A DNA stretch of 64,000 bases from Bacteroidota bacterium (lineage in GTDB: Bacteria > Bacteroidota > Bacteroidia > B-17B0 > Aurantibacillaceae): NCBI GenBank assembly GCA_021155905.1, contig JAJNBG010000002.1, positions 1 to 64,000 on the forward strand, read 5' to 3'. Position numbers and translations under genes: made by a program. A model generated the notes under the pieces. The model had not been told where the DNA came from, made no database searches, and saw nothing but the letters and a program-made list of their open reading frames with translations. Positions within the stretch are counted from its first letter, which is position 1. Each line of letters starts with the position of its first letter. Below are positions 54,481-63,592 of the stretch, piece after piece.

Positions 54481-54867
54481 ATGAAGTTAAAAGGCGTACA
54501 TCACATTGCAATTATTTGTTCAGATTATGAAAAGTCAAAACAGTTTTATACAGATGTTTTAGGCTTCGATGTGATTCATGAAATATACCGTGAAGAAAGG
54601 CAATCCTATAAATGTGATCTTTCACTCAATGGCGAGTATCTCATTGAACTGTTTTCATTTCCTGATCCAAAACCAAGATCCACAAGACCGGAAGCGACCG
54701 GTTTAAGGCACATAGCATTTTCTATTGAGAATATTGAGGAAGCAATTACAGATTTGGAGAAACGTGGAATAAATGTTGAACCCATCCGAACAGATGAATG
54801 CACAGGGAAGAAGTTTGCTTTTTTTAATGATCCCGATAACCTGCCAATTGAACTATACGAGTTATAG
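54481..54867 (+). CDS. VOC-family (glyoxalase-like) metalloenzyme, GloA2-like
   Basis: A 128-residue single-domain protein of the vicinal-oxygen-chelate fold, related to YaeR/GloA2. It has two beta-alpha-beta-beta-beta halves: 'VHHIAIICSDYEKSKQFYTD', 'FDVIHEIYREERQSYK', 'GEYLIELFSFPDPKPRSTRP', 'TGLRHIAFSIENIEEAI' and 'FNDPDNLPIELYEL'. His at 'VHHIA' and 'RHIAF' and the terminal 'ELYEL' glutamate are the usual metal ligands. The start is the ATG at 54481; the 16 codons before it overlap the CHAT gene's 3' end. The gap to CHAT is only 17 nt, so it may share that transcript. The substrate is unknown. Confidence 0.9.
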   Translation: MKLKGVHHIAIICSDYEKSKQFYTDVLGFDVIHEIYREERQSYKCDLSLNGEYLIELFSFPDPKPRSTRPEATGLRHIAFSIENIEEAITDLEKRGINVEPIRTDECTGKKFAFFNDPDNLPIELYEL

Positions 54868-54920
54868 TATTAATAAATTCAAATCTTGGTTTTACATAAA
54901 TACCTGTCGGTTTAAATCCT

Positions 54921-54928
54921 TAAATTTG
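54921..54928 (+). promoter_or_regulatory. -7 promoter element TAAATTTG
   Basis: An exact TAnnTTTG match, 22 nt upstream of the YgiD-like start. No well-spaced -33 TTTG was seen. Confidence 0.4.
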
Positions 54929-54950
54929 GTTATCGCTTTGGAGAAAAAAC

Positions 54951-55826
54951 ATGGACCGTAAGCACTTTTTAAAAACTCTGGCCATATTGCCATTAGCAGG
55001 AATGAGTATGAAACTGGAAGAATTAAATAAATTGACAGGTACATTCGGTAAAACTGAAAAAATGCCCGTGTTGTTTGTTGGTCATGGTAACCCCATGAAC
55101 GCAATCACCGATAACATTTATAGTAAAACCTGGAAAGCAATGGGAGAAAAGCTGACCACTCCCAAAGCAATCTTATGTGTTTCTGCTCATTGGTTAACCA
55201 ACGGTACGGCGGTGACAATGGTGGATCATCCAAAAACGATTCATGATTTTGGTGGGTTCCCGGAAGAGTTGTTCGCGGTGCAATACCCTGCGCCAGGCGC
55301 GGTGGATTATGCGAAGATGGCCATTGATAGCGTCACATCTACAGTTGTACACGAAGATTTTGAATGGGGACTGGACCATGGTGCATGGTCTGTTTTAAAA
55401 AACATGTACCCTAAAGCCAATATTCCTGTGTTTCAAATGAGTATTGACTATGCGAAGCCTCCTCAATATCATTTTAATCTGGCGAAGGAGCTATATGCTT
55501 TGAGAAGTAAAGGTGTAATGATTGTTGCCAGTGGAAATGTGGTTCATAACCTTGGGCTCATCAGTTGGGATGGAAAAATAAAAGCATATGACTGGGCTGT
55601 TGAATTTGACACACTGGTAAAGAAAAGTATTGAAGATAATAACCCAACACCGTTGATTGAATACCAAAAATTAGGAAAGATTGCCACTCTGGCCCATCCA
55701 ACTAATGATCATTATTTACCATTGATGTATACTTTAGGATTAAGGGATAAAACAGATCAGTTCCAGTTTTTTAATGATACCCTGGATATGGGATCTTTGA
55801 GCATGCGCAGCGTTTTGTTTAGTTAG
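54951..55826 (+). CDS. ygiD: 4,5-DOPA extradiol dioxygenase (YgiD-like)
   Basis: A 291-residue protein of the class III extradiol dioxygenase family. The N-terminus 'RKHFLKTLAILPLAGMSMKL' resembles a Tat-like or weak signal segment. The core has 'MPVLFVGHGNPMNAI' (His ligand), 'AILCVSAHWLTNG' (His ligand), 'DHGAWSVLKNMYPKANIPVF' and 'SGNVVHNLGLISWD' (His), which match the YgiD metal site. The E. coli protein cleaves L-DOPA in vitro; the true substrate here is unknown. It overlaps the convergent SpoIIE gene by 4 nt at its 3' end. Confidence 0.92.
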   Translation: MDRKHFLKTLAILPLAGMSMKLEELNKLTGTFGKTEKMPVLFVGHGNPMNAITDNIYSKTWKAMGEKLTTPKAILCVSAHWLTNGTAVTMVDHPKTIHDFGGFPEELFAVQYPAPGAVDYAKMAIDSVTSTVVHEDFEWGLDHGAWSVLKNMYPKANIPVFQMSIDYAKPPQYHFNLAKELYALRSKGVMIVASGNVVHNLGLISWDGKIKAYDWAVEFDTLVKKSIEDNNPTPLIEYQKLGKIATLAHPTNDHYLPLMYTLGLRDKTDQFQFFNDTLDMGSLSMRSVLFS

Positions 55827-58147
55827 ATTCTGATGCCAATCAGACATACGTCATCTATTTGTTCCAACTCACCGCGCCAGTCTTCGAAGGCTGTATTCAG
55901 TTTGTCCCGCTGCATAGACATTGATCCCTTGCTAATCTCCGCCAGTAAATTATTAAGGGTTTTATATTTAAATTTTTTTCCTTTTGGCCCTCCAAATTGA
56001 TCGGCATAGCCATCCGTGTAGAGATAGATCATATCATCTTTTTGCACCTCTATCTGGTGAAGAGTAAAAGGATCTGTTTTGATGCCCATGCCAATTGGCA
56101 TTTTGTCGGCTTTAAATTCGATAATCTGGTTATCCCTTACAACTATAGGAGCGTTGTGGGCAGCCGCATAGGTGATCGTTTGATTAATCCGGTCAAAGCA
56201 AATAATGATTCCATCCATGCCGTCCTGTCCGCCTTCCTGCGAAATGTATTTGATCAATCGTTTTCTTACATGATTTAATATTTCGTTTGGTTCCGCAATG
56301 TTTTTATCGCGAATGGCTTCATTTAAAAAAGAAATATTCAATAAGCTCATGAAAGCGCCAGGAACGCCATGCCCCGTACTGTCACAAACAGTCAGGTAAA
56401 AACGGTTATCTGTTATGGATTCATTATAGCTACTGACTTTTGTCGTTGCCCAGTAAAAATCACCTGATACAATGGCTTTGGGTTTAAAGAGTACAAAATG
56501 TTGTGGAAGGTGTTTATTGAGGTATTCGTCCTTTGCTAAAATAGTAGTTTGGATGCGCTGCGCATAATGTATGGAATCAACAATCTCTTTTTGTTTTTCC
56601 TGGATGATGTTTTTCTGTTCTACAATTTCCGCCGTACGTTCAGTAACCTTGTCTTCCAGGTTATGATTAATATGACGGAGATCATTGATTAAGGCGTTAA
56701 TGGAGGATTGCATCGTTTTGAAGCTGGAAGCAAGAACGCCGATCTCATCTTTTTTACCGGTAATTATTTCCACTTCCATATTTCCTTTGGCAAGTTCCAG
56801 GGCATCCACTGTTAGCTCTTTTAATGGACGTGTGATTTCACGGGAAACAAAATAGGAGGTAATAAATACCAGGATTAACAAACATGCAAATGCAATTATA
56901 ATATTATTCCGTAGAGTAGTAACGTTTTCAAACGCTTCGGCCTCATCAATTTCACTCATCAGCCCCCATTGCATATCCATTATTTTTAATGGTTTAAATG
57001 CAGATAAAACCCTCACGCCTCTGTAATCAGGGAACGTTTGGGTATCTGTAATGCCCTGCAATGCCTCCATAGAACCTTTTGTTTTAGCAACCTGCAAGCC
57101 AATCGAGCTTCTGAATTGTTTGATTTTTTCAATGGTATTTTTATCTACCTGAATATCTTCCAGTATATGAAAGTAGTTGATGCTGTCTTCAATTAAAAAA
57201 CGGGATTGGTTGCGGAGCGTGTAATCTTTACCAACGATATAAGTTTCGCCTGAATTTCCTAAACCAACTTTCGACCAGTTTTGTTTATTCGTCATGATGT
57301 CATTGATTTTATCAATCGGCATTTGAAATGCAAGAACACCTATTTTTTTGTCGCCGTCAAATATCGGGCAGGTAATAAAAGATGCCTGGGCATTATAGGA
57401 CGCAATGTAGGGTTGAAAATCTACTAACTTTGTAAGTCCCTTTTTAGTATCTCCGTTAGCCGATTTGAATGCGGTAGCAAGATTTGTATTCCGAAATGGT
57501 CCTGTGATAAGTGACGTTGTGAAATCCACTTCCTTGTAAACCGTATAGACAATATTTCCGGTTTCATGATCGATGAGGAAAATATCATAATAGCCGAACT
57601 TGTCCAGAAAATTTTTTAACAGACCGTGGTATTTAGCATGTGCCTTTGTATATGAACTGGCATCATTCGCTGACAGGAGGTTGTTTTTTTCATCGGCTTT
57701 ATAGGGATTGGAAGCGCCATACAAATCCTGCAAAACGAGTGATTTATCATCAAAAGTGATTTGGTTAATTTGTGAATCAGGGACCAGGTTTTTTCTTAAG
57801 CGGGAAATATATTGGGAATCTATGTAGTTGTCAACTCTGTTTTCGATAACCTGCAGTTGCTCTTTTGAGAATTTCAATTCTTCATTAATGGAGTTAAAAC
57901 CATTCTTCAGATCTTTCATGGCATCAATCACCATAGGGTTTTCTGCACAGGTTGTAATCTGATCATTGATAATCTGAAAGTAGTCTTCGATTTGACCTGC
58001 TTTCATTTCCCTGACGGCTGTTAATTTTTCAAAGGATTGCTTTTCGAGTGATTGTTTCGCGCGCAGGTAACTAATAACGCTGATCACTGCCATCGAGAGA
58101 AAAGCAATGAGGAAAAAGGTGCTGGCAATCTTTACTCCAATCTTCAT
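55823..58147 (-). CDS. dCache-HAMP sensor with SpoIIE family phosphatase output
   Basis: A 774-residue membrane signalling protein. TM1 is near residues 8-28 ('ASTFFLIAFLSMAVISVISY'), followed by a periplasmic dCache-like sensor region (about 35-410; 'GYYDIFLIDHETGNIVYTVY', 'GLGNSGETYIVGKDYTLRNQ'). TM2 is near 417-437, then HAMP ('SREITRPLKELTVDALELAK', 'DEIGVLASSFKTM') and a coiled coil. The C-terminal SpoIIE domain has 'SGDFYWATTK', 'VCDSTGHGVPGAFMS', 'GQDGMDGIIICF', 'TDGYADQFGG' and 'EQIDDVCLIGIRI'. Like its paralogues it should dephosphorylate a partner-switching protein when the periplasmic ligand binds. No partner is adjacent. Confidence 0.92.
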   Translation of the reverse strand: MKIGVKIASTFFLIAFLSMAVISVISYLRAKQSLEKQSFEKLTAVREMKAGQIEDYFQIINDQITTCAENPMVIDAMKDLKNGFNSINEELKFSKEQLQVIENRVDNYIDSQYISRLRKNLVPDSQINQITFDDKSLVLQDLYGASNPYKADEKNNLLSANDASSYTKAHAKYHGLLKNFLDKFGYYDIFLIDHETGNIVYTVYKEVDFTTSLITGPFRNTNLATAFKSANGDTKKGLTKLVDFQPYIASYNAQASFITCPIFDGDKKIGVLAFQMPIDKINDIMTNKQNWSKVGLGNSGETYIVGKDYTLRNQSRFLIEDSINYFHILEDIQVDKNTIEKIKQFRSSIGLQVAKTKGSMEALQGITDTQTFPDYRGVRVLSAFKPLKIMDMQWGLMSEIDEAEAFENVTTLRNNIIIAFACLLILVFITSYFVSREITRPLKELTVDALELAKGNMEVEIITGKKDEIGVLASSFKTMQSSINALINDLRHINHNLEDKVTERTAEIVEQKNIIQEKQKEIVDSIHYAQRIQTTILAKDEYLNKHLPQHFVLFKPKAIVSGDFYWATTKVSSYNESITDNRFYLTVCDSTGHGVPGAFMSLLNISFLNEAIRDKNIAEPNEILNHVRKRLIKYISQEGGQDGMDGIIICFDRINQTITYAAAHNAPIVVRDNQIIEFKADKMPIGMGIKTDPFTLHQIEVQKDDMIYLYTDGYADQFGGPKGKKFKYKTLNNLLAEISKGSMSMQRDKLNTAFEDWRGELEQIDDVCLIGIRI

Positions 58148-58238
58148 AATTAAAACGCGAGAGATTTTTTTTGTGCATTAAAAATAAGGCTTTTATCTCA
58201 GATAGCATTTAAATATTTACGATAGTCGTGCCTTTGGG

Positions 58239-58766
58239 CTAGCGGGATATCTTTATTGGCCATTTGAATTTGATGCGGGGCTCACTATCAGATTGTAATT
58301 TTTCCAGATCGTTCATGTAATCCTGTTGAAGATCCTCATGTAAAGCATTAATGAGTGTGTTTATTTTTTTTAGTTGTTGCTCATACATATTTACCAATAG
58401 CTGGCTTTTCTGATAAGGAATTCCGGAGGCTTTCAGTTTTTGGCAGAAATAAATATGAAGCTCTGCCGCCAAAGCTTTGTCTGAAATGTATCTACAGTAT
58501 TTGGTAATGATACGAAGAAGTTTGCGAAGGCTTTTTTTAACGTAGTAAAGGTTCGGTTGCGATTTTAATTCGTCAAAGTGTTCATCAATTTCTTTTTTGA
58601 CACCGGTAATAAAATTGTTTTTATCATGGGCTTCAAATAATAAATAATCCAAAAACTCTTTATTATCCTTTTTGTATTTGGCAAGTGTAATACATAGTTC
58701 AGCCAGTTGTTTCGGAGGCAATTCCTGTAGCTCCTTTTTTAATTCGTGGAGGGTAGCGGTTTTCAT
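58239..58766 (-). CDS. DUF6155-like helical protein, unknown function
   Basis: A 175-residue cytoplasmic, mostly alpha-helical protein. The opening 'LHELKKELQELPPKQLAELC' and 'KYKKDNKEFLDYLLFEAHD' and the middle 'LYYVKKSLRKLLRIITKYCR' match what I recall of the Bacteroidota DUF6155 family; the match was not computed. No motif suggests a reaction. It is a single gene, upstream of the dCache-SpoIIE gene in the same direction (91-nt gap), and divergent from the T9SS oxidase-like gene. A partner role for the phosphatase cannot be supported. Confidence 0.75.
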   Translation of the reverse strand: MKTATLHELKKELQELPPKQLAELCITLAKYKKDNKEFLDYLLFEAHDKNNFITGVKKEIDEHFDELKSQPNLYYVKKSLRKLLRIITKYCRYISDKALAAELHIYFCQKLKASGIPYQKSQLLVNMYEQQLKKINTLINALHEDLQQDYMNDLEKLQSDSEPRIKFKWPIKISR

Positions 58767-58823
58767 TGATGTAAATATAGCAGATTCGATGCTTTATTCG
58801 TTTACATTTTCATATTTTGTTTT

Positions 58824-58855
58824 TTTGGTCTGTTGACTTGTTTTTTGTACATTTA
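58824..58855 (+). promoter_or_regulatory. Bacteroidota-type promoter (-33/-7)
   Basis: TTTG at 58824-58827 and TACATTTA at 58848-58855 have a 20-nt spacer; the last base of the -7 box differs from the TAnnTTTG consensus. It lies 21 nt before the ATG at 58876. Confidence 0.5.
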
Positions 58856-58875
58856 TTTAAACAAATCATAATTCC

Positions 58876-60471
58876 ATGAAAAAATATTTATTCTTTATTC
58901 TTTTCTCTTCTGCATTAATAAACAACCTGATTTCACAAGTTGACTATAAAGATGTGGCAGGTATATTTTATGCCCGTTGCACAAGCTGCCATCATACAGG
59001 CGGTTCAGATTATCCGTTTATGAATTACACGGAAACTGCCGCTATGGCATCTTCCATTGATTACGCTCTGCAGAATGACATTATGCCTCCCTGGAGTGCG
59101 GATACTTCCTACACAAGATTTATGCATGAACGGATCATCACGAGTTCTGAAAAGCAATTAATTCTTGATTGGATCTCAGGAGGAACAATCAAAGGAGATA
59201 CAACGTTGGCTCCTCCTGCGCCGATTATACCTCATGGTTACCAGCTTGCAGGAAATGCGGATTTAACATTGAGTATCGGGAACTTCACGAGCACTTCGAC
59301 ATCGACAGATAAATACTATTGTTTTTCAATTCCATCCGGATTGACGCAGGACAGAATCCTCAGAGCTTTTGAAATCGTTCCGGGAAATCCGGCGATTGTT
59401 CATCATGCTGTTGTCACAGCGGATACAACAGGCGCTTACACCAGTGACTTGTCCGGTTCCTGCTATAATATTCCCGGAAATTTAGGAATTGGCACCTATG
59501 CTCCTGGTTCGAAAGCAACAATATTTCCAAGCCAGGCACCCTTGAAAGCGGGAATGTATTTAAAAGCAGGTTCTAAGATCATCATCCAACTGCATTATCC
59601 GTCAGGAAGTGCCGGGGAAGTGGACAGTACAAAAATCAGGTTATTCTTTTACCCAGTTAACGAAACCGGTGTGAGACGCATCTATTCAACGACACCACTT
59701 CAAAACTGGTCAATGTCAATACCGGCCAATACTATTAAAACCTTTTCGGCTTATTATCCATCGGCAAGCATTTCTTTGCCTGTTTCATTATCTGCTTTTG
59801 CCGTGATGCCCCATTCGCATTTATTGTGTAAAAGTATACTTTATTACGCTGTTAATCCCGGGATTGATACCATTAAGCTTGTTCGCATTAATGACTGGGA
59901 TTTTGAATGGCAGGACTATTATACGTTCAAAAAATTAGTGAAGATTCCGGCAGGATATAAATTGTATTCGAAACACGTATACGACAATACTGCTGCTAAT
60001 CCAAATAATCCTAGTAGTCCTCCAGTCAATGTTTATGCAGGGACGGGAACCATGGATGAGATGTTATTTGACGGTATGATGTATTTAATCTATCAGCCCG
60101 GTGATGAGCTCATTGATATTGAGACTATTATCAATAATGACACTCTTTTGAATCCCAATTCGGTAACTGCTATCAGAGATAAGGAAAGCGGAACAGCTTT
60201 GATTAATTCAGTCGCTTATCCTAACCCATTTACAAATACCATTGCGATTAAGTATATACTCAAGAGAGCCACTGATATTAGCATTGAGATCAGGGATATT
60301 GTTGGCAGAAAAGTATATTCTGGTAAATCAGTTAACCAATCTGAAGGTTATCATGAACTGAACTGGGATGGAAGAGATGTTTCCGGAAACAAGGCATCTG
60401 CCGGAATTTACTTTTACACAATAAGGACCGGCGATTACAGTTTTGATAATAAAATTATCAAACAGGATTAA
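58876..60471 (+). CDS. T9SS-exported cytochrome c / copper type II monooxygenase-like protein
   Basis: A 531-residue secreted protein. After the signal peptide, 'FYARCTSCHHTGG' (residues 31-43) is a CxxCH haem-binding site in a cytochrome-c-like domain. The middle (about 110-440) resembles the copper type II, ascorbate-dependent monooxygenase family: 'AIVHHAVVTADTTG' (HH), 'IIIQLHYPSG' (HLHYP-like) and 'AVMPHSHLLCKS' (MxHxH-like). The C-terminal 75 residues are a T9SS sorting domain with a FlgD-like look ('AYPNPFTNTIAIKYIL', 'NKASAGIYFYTIRTGDYSF'). This domain order is known from Bacteroidota proteins annotated as cytochrome c. It may oxidise a peptide or small molecule outside the cell. Ligand residues were not checked against a structure. 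Confidence 0.85.
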   Translation: MKKYLFFILFSSALINNLISQVDYKDVAGIFYARCTSCHHTGGSDYPFMNYTETAAMASSIDYALQNDIMPPWSADTSYTRFMHERIITSSEKQLILDWISGGTIKGDTTLAPPAPIIPHGYQLAGNADLTLSIGNFTSTSTSTDKYYCFSIPSGLTQDRILRAFEIVPGNPAIVHHAVVTADTTGAYTSDLSGSCYNIPGNLGIGTYAPGSKATIFPSQAPLKAGMYLKAGSKIIIQLHYPSGSAGEVDSTKIRLFFYPVNETGVRRIYSTTPLQNWSMSIPANTIKTFSAYYPSASISLPVSLSAFAVMPHSHLLCKSILYYAVNPGIDTIKLVRINDWDFEWQDYYTFKKLVKIPAGYKLYSKHVYDNTAANPNNPSSPPVNVYAGTGTMDEMLFDGMMYLIYQPGDELIDIETIINNDTLLNPNSVTAIRDKESGTALINSVAYPNPFTNTIAIKYILKRATDISIEIRDIVGRKVYSGKSVNQSEGYHELNWDGRDVSGNKASAGIYFYTIRTGDYSFDNKIIKQD

Positions 60472-60475
60472 AGCG

Positions 60476-60505
60476 AAAAGGCTCCCAAAGCAGGGAGCCT
60501 TTTTT
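60476..60505. terminator. Bidirectional terminator
   Basis: AAAAGGCTCCC (60476-60486) pairs perfectly with GGGAGCCTTTT (60493-60503), with T and A runs on both sides. It separates two convergent genes. Confidence 0.85.
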
Positions 60506-60905
60506 ATGAATTATAAAATACATTAGCGATGTCACTTTCAATACGTTTAGGTCTTTTTGTCTGAGAATCCAGCAAGTACCAGGTTGTTTTAATTTTCGCA
60601 ATAACAGAATTAGTTTCAGCTTCATAAATGACAACATGCCTGTCCGATTTTGCTCCATTTGGCTCAGTCACCCAGGTTTTTGCAGTTAGTTTACTGTCAA
60701 GGTAAGCGGATTTCAGATAATCAATTTCATGACGGCTGACCACCCACAGTAAATTTGTTTTCATATCCTGTGTTGCGACCGAGTTCCAGTGAGCAATCGC
60801 TATATCCTGCACCCATTTTAAATAGACGATATTATTGACGTGACCATTCTCATCAATATCAGTGGGATAAATACGAATGGTTTGCTCAAAGCTTATGTTT
60901 TCCAT
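60504..60905 (-). CDS. Hotdog-fold acyl-CoA thioesterase
   Basis: A 133-residue single hotdog domain of the 4HBT-type thioesterase family, cytoplasmic. The catalytic region 'YPTDIDENGHVNNIVYLKWV' has the D-x-x-G-H-V-N-N motif; the rest ('RHEIDYLKSAYLDSKLTAK', 'SVIAKIKTTWYLLDS') forms the sheet. It hydrolyses acyl-CoA thioesters or the like; the substrate is unknown. The ATG at 60905 is chosen; the open frame starts with GTG two codons earlier. It converges on the T9SS protein gene and diverges from lpxR. Confidence 0.88.
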   Translation of the reverse strand: MENISFEQTIRIYPTDIDENGHVNNIVYLKWVQDIAIAHWNSVATQDMKTNLLWVVSRHEIDYLKSAYLDSKLTAKTWVTEPNGAKSDRHVVIYEAETNSVIAKIKTTWYLLDSQTKRPKRIESDIANVFYNS

Positions 60906-60981
60906 ATACACTTGTATTAAGTTAAAAGTAAAGATAAATAATTAGTAAACCATAGGAGTAATTTAGACGTATATTGTATAT

Positions 60982-61953
60982 ATGAAACGTGTGTTATTGT
61001 TTTTGATTCATGTCATTTGCTGTGATCTGTTTTCTCAGGTAAGTGATACAATGCTTTTATCAACGAAAGCAGAAAATTACATTCGATTTCAGTATGACAA
61101 TGATTTTTTCAGCGCGACAGATCGTTATTATACGCAGGGTATTCATTTGACGATTATTCACCCTGTTATTAAATATTCGCCAATATCATATTTATTGGTT
61201 CGGTTAAAAAAAGCGTCGTTACATTATTATGGTTTTCAGATAGCCCAGGACTGTTTCACGCCTAAAAGCATCCGCTATGATTCACTGAATTACCTTGAGC
61301 GTCCTTTTGCAGCAACATTTTATGTAACGCATACACAATGGTCATTAATGCCTCAAAAGAAACAAGCTTTGCGTACGGAGATTGACTTGGGAATACTTGG
61401 CCCTTGTGCTATGTGTGAAGAGGAGCAAAAAGCCATTCACAGGTCGCTGGTTAATATTCAGCCATTGGGTTGGGAAAACCAACTCAAAACAAATTACCTG
61501 ATTAATTACAATGTGCAATTTGAGAAGGGATTGTTTAACAGAAAACAGCGTGAGATCATTGGGCAAACTACTTTAAGAACTGGTACCTTTTATACAGACT
61601 TGTCCATTGGGTTAACAGGTCGAATGGGTTTTTTCAGCCCTTACTTTAGTAACCTAGGAATGGATAAAAACGCTTTGTTCAGAAAGTCAAATTTCCAGTT
61701 TTATGGAATTCTCAAAGGAGCTGTAAAAGCAGTGGCTTATAATGCGACGTTAGAGGGCGGTTTATTCAATGATCAATCCGTTTATACCATTTCATCTAAT
61801 CGAATGGCAAGAGTTGTTGTGGAGGGAATGGCAGGTTTTGTTTTAACCTATAAGCAAATTGGCTTAGAGTACAGTAAATTTTATTTAAGCCCCGAATTCA
61901 GGGAAGGACTCGAACATCACTGGGGGAAGTGTGTGATCAGTTATTGTTTTTAA
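60982..61953 (+). CDS. lpxR: Lipid A deacylase (LpxR family)
   Basis: A 323-residue outer-membrane beta-barrel enzyme. A signal peptide ends near residue 19 ('HVICCDLFSQVSD'). The catalytic N-terminal strands carry 'FQYDNDFFSATDRYYTQGIH', where N-D-N-D and the Y-T-x-G turn match the LpxR active site (Asn, Asp, Thr, His). LpxR removes the 3'-acyloxyacyl chain of lipid A. The C-terminal 'YSKFYLSPEFREGLEHHWGK' is like other LpxR ends. It is alone and ends directly before a convergent hypothetical gene. Whether it acts on this host's own lipid A is inferred. Confidence 0.88.
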   Translation: MKRVLLFLIHVICCDLFSQVSDTMLLSTKAENYIRFQYDNDFFSATDRYYTQGIHLTIIHPVIKYSPISYLLVRLKKASLHYYGFQIAQDCFTPKSIRYDSLNYLERPFAATFYVTHTQWSLMPQKKQALRTEIDLGILGPCAMCEEEQKAIHRSLVNIQPLGWENQLKTNYLINYNVQFEKGLFNRKQREIIGQTTLRTGTFYTDLSIGLTGRMGFFSPYFSNLGMDKNALFRKSNFQFYGILKGAVKAVAYNATLEGGLFNDQSVYTISSNRMARVVVEGMAGFVLTYKQIGLEYSKFYLSPEFREGLEHHWGKCVISYCF

Positions 61954-63558
61954 TTATTTGAACTCAAGCCTAAAAACCCTTGATTCATTCCGGTCAGCCT
62001 TTAATCTGTCCACAATTAACTTATCGTCAATCGACTCGAATGATGTTGGGAAAAGTTTTGTTTTTTCTTCCCTGATATCAAAGACTGACCTTTTTGTCAT
62101 TTTGCCATCATGGTCAATTTTAACACAGGTCAAATATCCTCCTAATCCGCTCGAATGTTCAGCTGGAGTTTCTGTTAAAGGTAGATTCATGTTTTTGGCG
62201 TTATCGAGGTAAAAAAAATAATCTTCCTCTTTATACAAATGATGATGGAAGGACATATCTGATACTCCGGAATTAATAGTATAACCAAAGCTTATCGAAT
62301 TATTCCCGCCGCTTATTTGTTCCTTTGGGATTTTATTGCACCAGACTGTTTTTCCGGTTTTGTCGGTTTTTAATATTAAAATATCGTTGTAATGCTGGAT
62401 ATATTTAGTTGTGACAGAAGTCCCGTTATAATAACTATACGTTACAACATAAAACTCTTCACCTATAATGGTTGTGCTACCATCAGGAGAAAATATAATT
62501 TTTCTTAAGACAAGGTCGGAAGCTTCAAGAGTGCCGTCTTTCGCTTTTTTTTCCATTTTTCGTTTGGTGCGTGCATTTTCATAAGATTTTAAAGTTTCAA
62601 TGGGAAATTCACAAAAGGTGGTTTTGAGATCTTTTACTACGTTCTTATCATCGTATTCTAATCGGATGATGTAGGCGCCTGTAGACCCTGAGCTGTTTTT
62701 TTTGTCTGAATAATAACCTGCAATTACGATGTCGCGATTCAAATCTTCGGATAAGACCGCTGAGTTTGTATATTTATTTCCGAGGTCAATTTTAATAGCC
62801 TGAAGCGTGTTGTTACTTTGATTGACCCTGATCAGCTCATAACGCATGGCGTTCTTATTTTCCTTATCAATTTCTCCATCCAATGAATTATTGATTTTTA
62901 CTTCTGTCAGAATGTAAATATTTCCTCTCGAATCGATCTCATAGCCCAGGTTATTCATGTCAAACTCAGAATATGGCATTTCGATTTCTGCAGCGTATAA
63001 TTTATTCATCTGATGGTCAAATAAATTAAATCCAATAATGTCTTTATTTAATTTATCTCTTGTTTCTTTGGGTTTTATTCTATAGGTAACTAACATTTTA
63101 GTACTATCAGTGGAATAATTGAACCTGTATTTAGGGTTGGCGCTTAAACGCCCGGTTTCGATCAATTTAATTTCTTTTGTCGCGAATTTTAAGGAGTTTT
63201 TGTCAAAGGGAAGCGCAAACAAGTATTCAGTTTTGGTTTTTCTGTCCAGGGTAGAATAGAACCAATAAAAATCATTTTTTAAGCTGAAAAAACCCTGATC
63301 ATGTGGATGGCGCTCAAATTCCGGGAAAGACGCGGTGGCTGTTTTTATTAAGGTAAAGCTTTTGTCAAATAACTGGAACACCATGTTTTTTTCATCTTTT
63401 TCAAGATAAACTTCTACATATTCATTATCTCCGTATTTGAAAAACCCTTTATCCCTGTGGTCTTTTATGGTTTCAAACTTGTCACTGAAACTATAGGATA
63501 GCGTTTGTGCAAATAGTGATGTCGAAATAAATGCTAAGATCAAAAACGTTTTTTTCAT
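61954..63558 (-). CDS. Secreted beta-rich protein, unknown function (tandem paralogue 1)
   Basis: A 534-residue protein with a signal peptide (MKKTFLILAFISTSLFAQ), so exported. The rest shows repeated short strands with D/N-G turns ('SRGNIYILTEVKINNSLDG', 'DILILKTDKTGKTVWCNKIP', 'LTCVKIDHDGKMTKRSVFDI'), which looks like a beta-propeller or NHL-like repeat protein. I recognise no named family. It has no T9SS sorting domain. A second copy of the C-terminal half starts 34 nt upstream and runs past the window end, so the two form a tandem duplication. It converges on lpxR with no gap. Confidence 0.75.
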   Translation of the reverse strand: MKKTFLILAFISTSLFAQTLSYSFSDKFETIKDHRDKGFFKYGDNEYVEVYLEKDEKNMVFQLFDKSFTLIKTATASFPEFERHPHDQGFFSLKNDFYWFYSTLDRKTKTEYLFALPFDKNSLKFATKEIKLIETGRLSANPKYRFNYSTDSTKMLVTYRIKPKETRDKLNKDIIGFNLFDHQMNKLYAAEIEMPYSEFDMNNLGYEIDSRGNIYILTEVKINNSLDGEIDKENKNAMRYELIRVNQSNNTLQAIKIDLGNKYTNSAVLSEDLNRDIVIAGYYSDKKNSSGSTGAYIIRLEYDDKNVVKDLKTTFCEFPIETLKSYENARTKRKMEKKAKDGTLEASDLVLRKIIFSPDGSTTIIGEEFYVVTYSYYNGTSVTTKYIQHYNDILILKTDKTGKTVWCNKIPKEQISGGNNSISFGYTINSGVSDMSFHHHLYKEEDYFFYLDNAKNMNLPLTETPAEHSSGLGGYLTCVKIDHDGKMTKRSVFDIREEKTKLFPTSFESIDDKLIVDRLKADRNESRVFRLEFK

Positions 63559-63592
63559 AGGATGTTTTTTTCGTGAATCTGGTTATTCTTTT

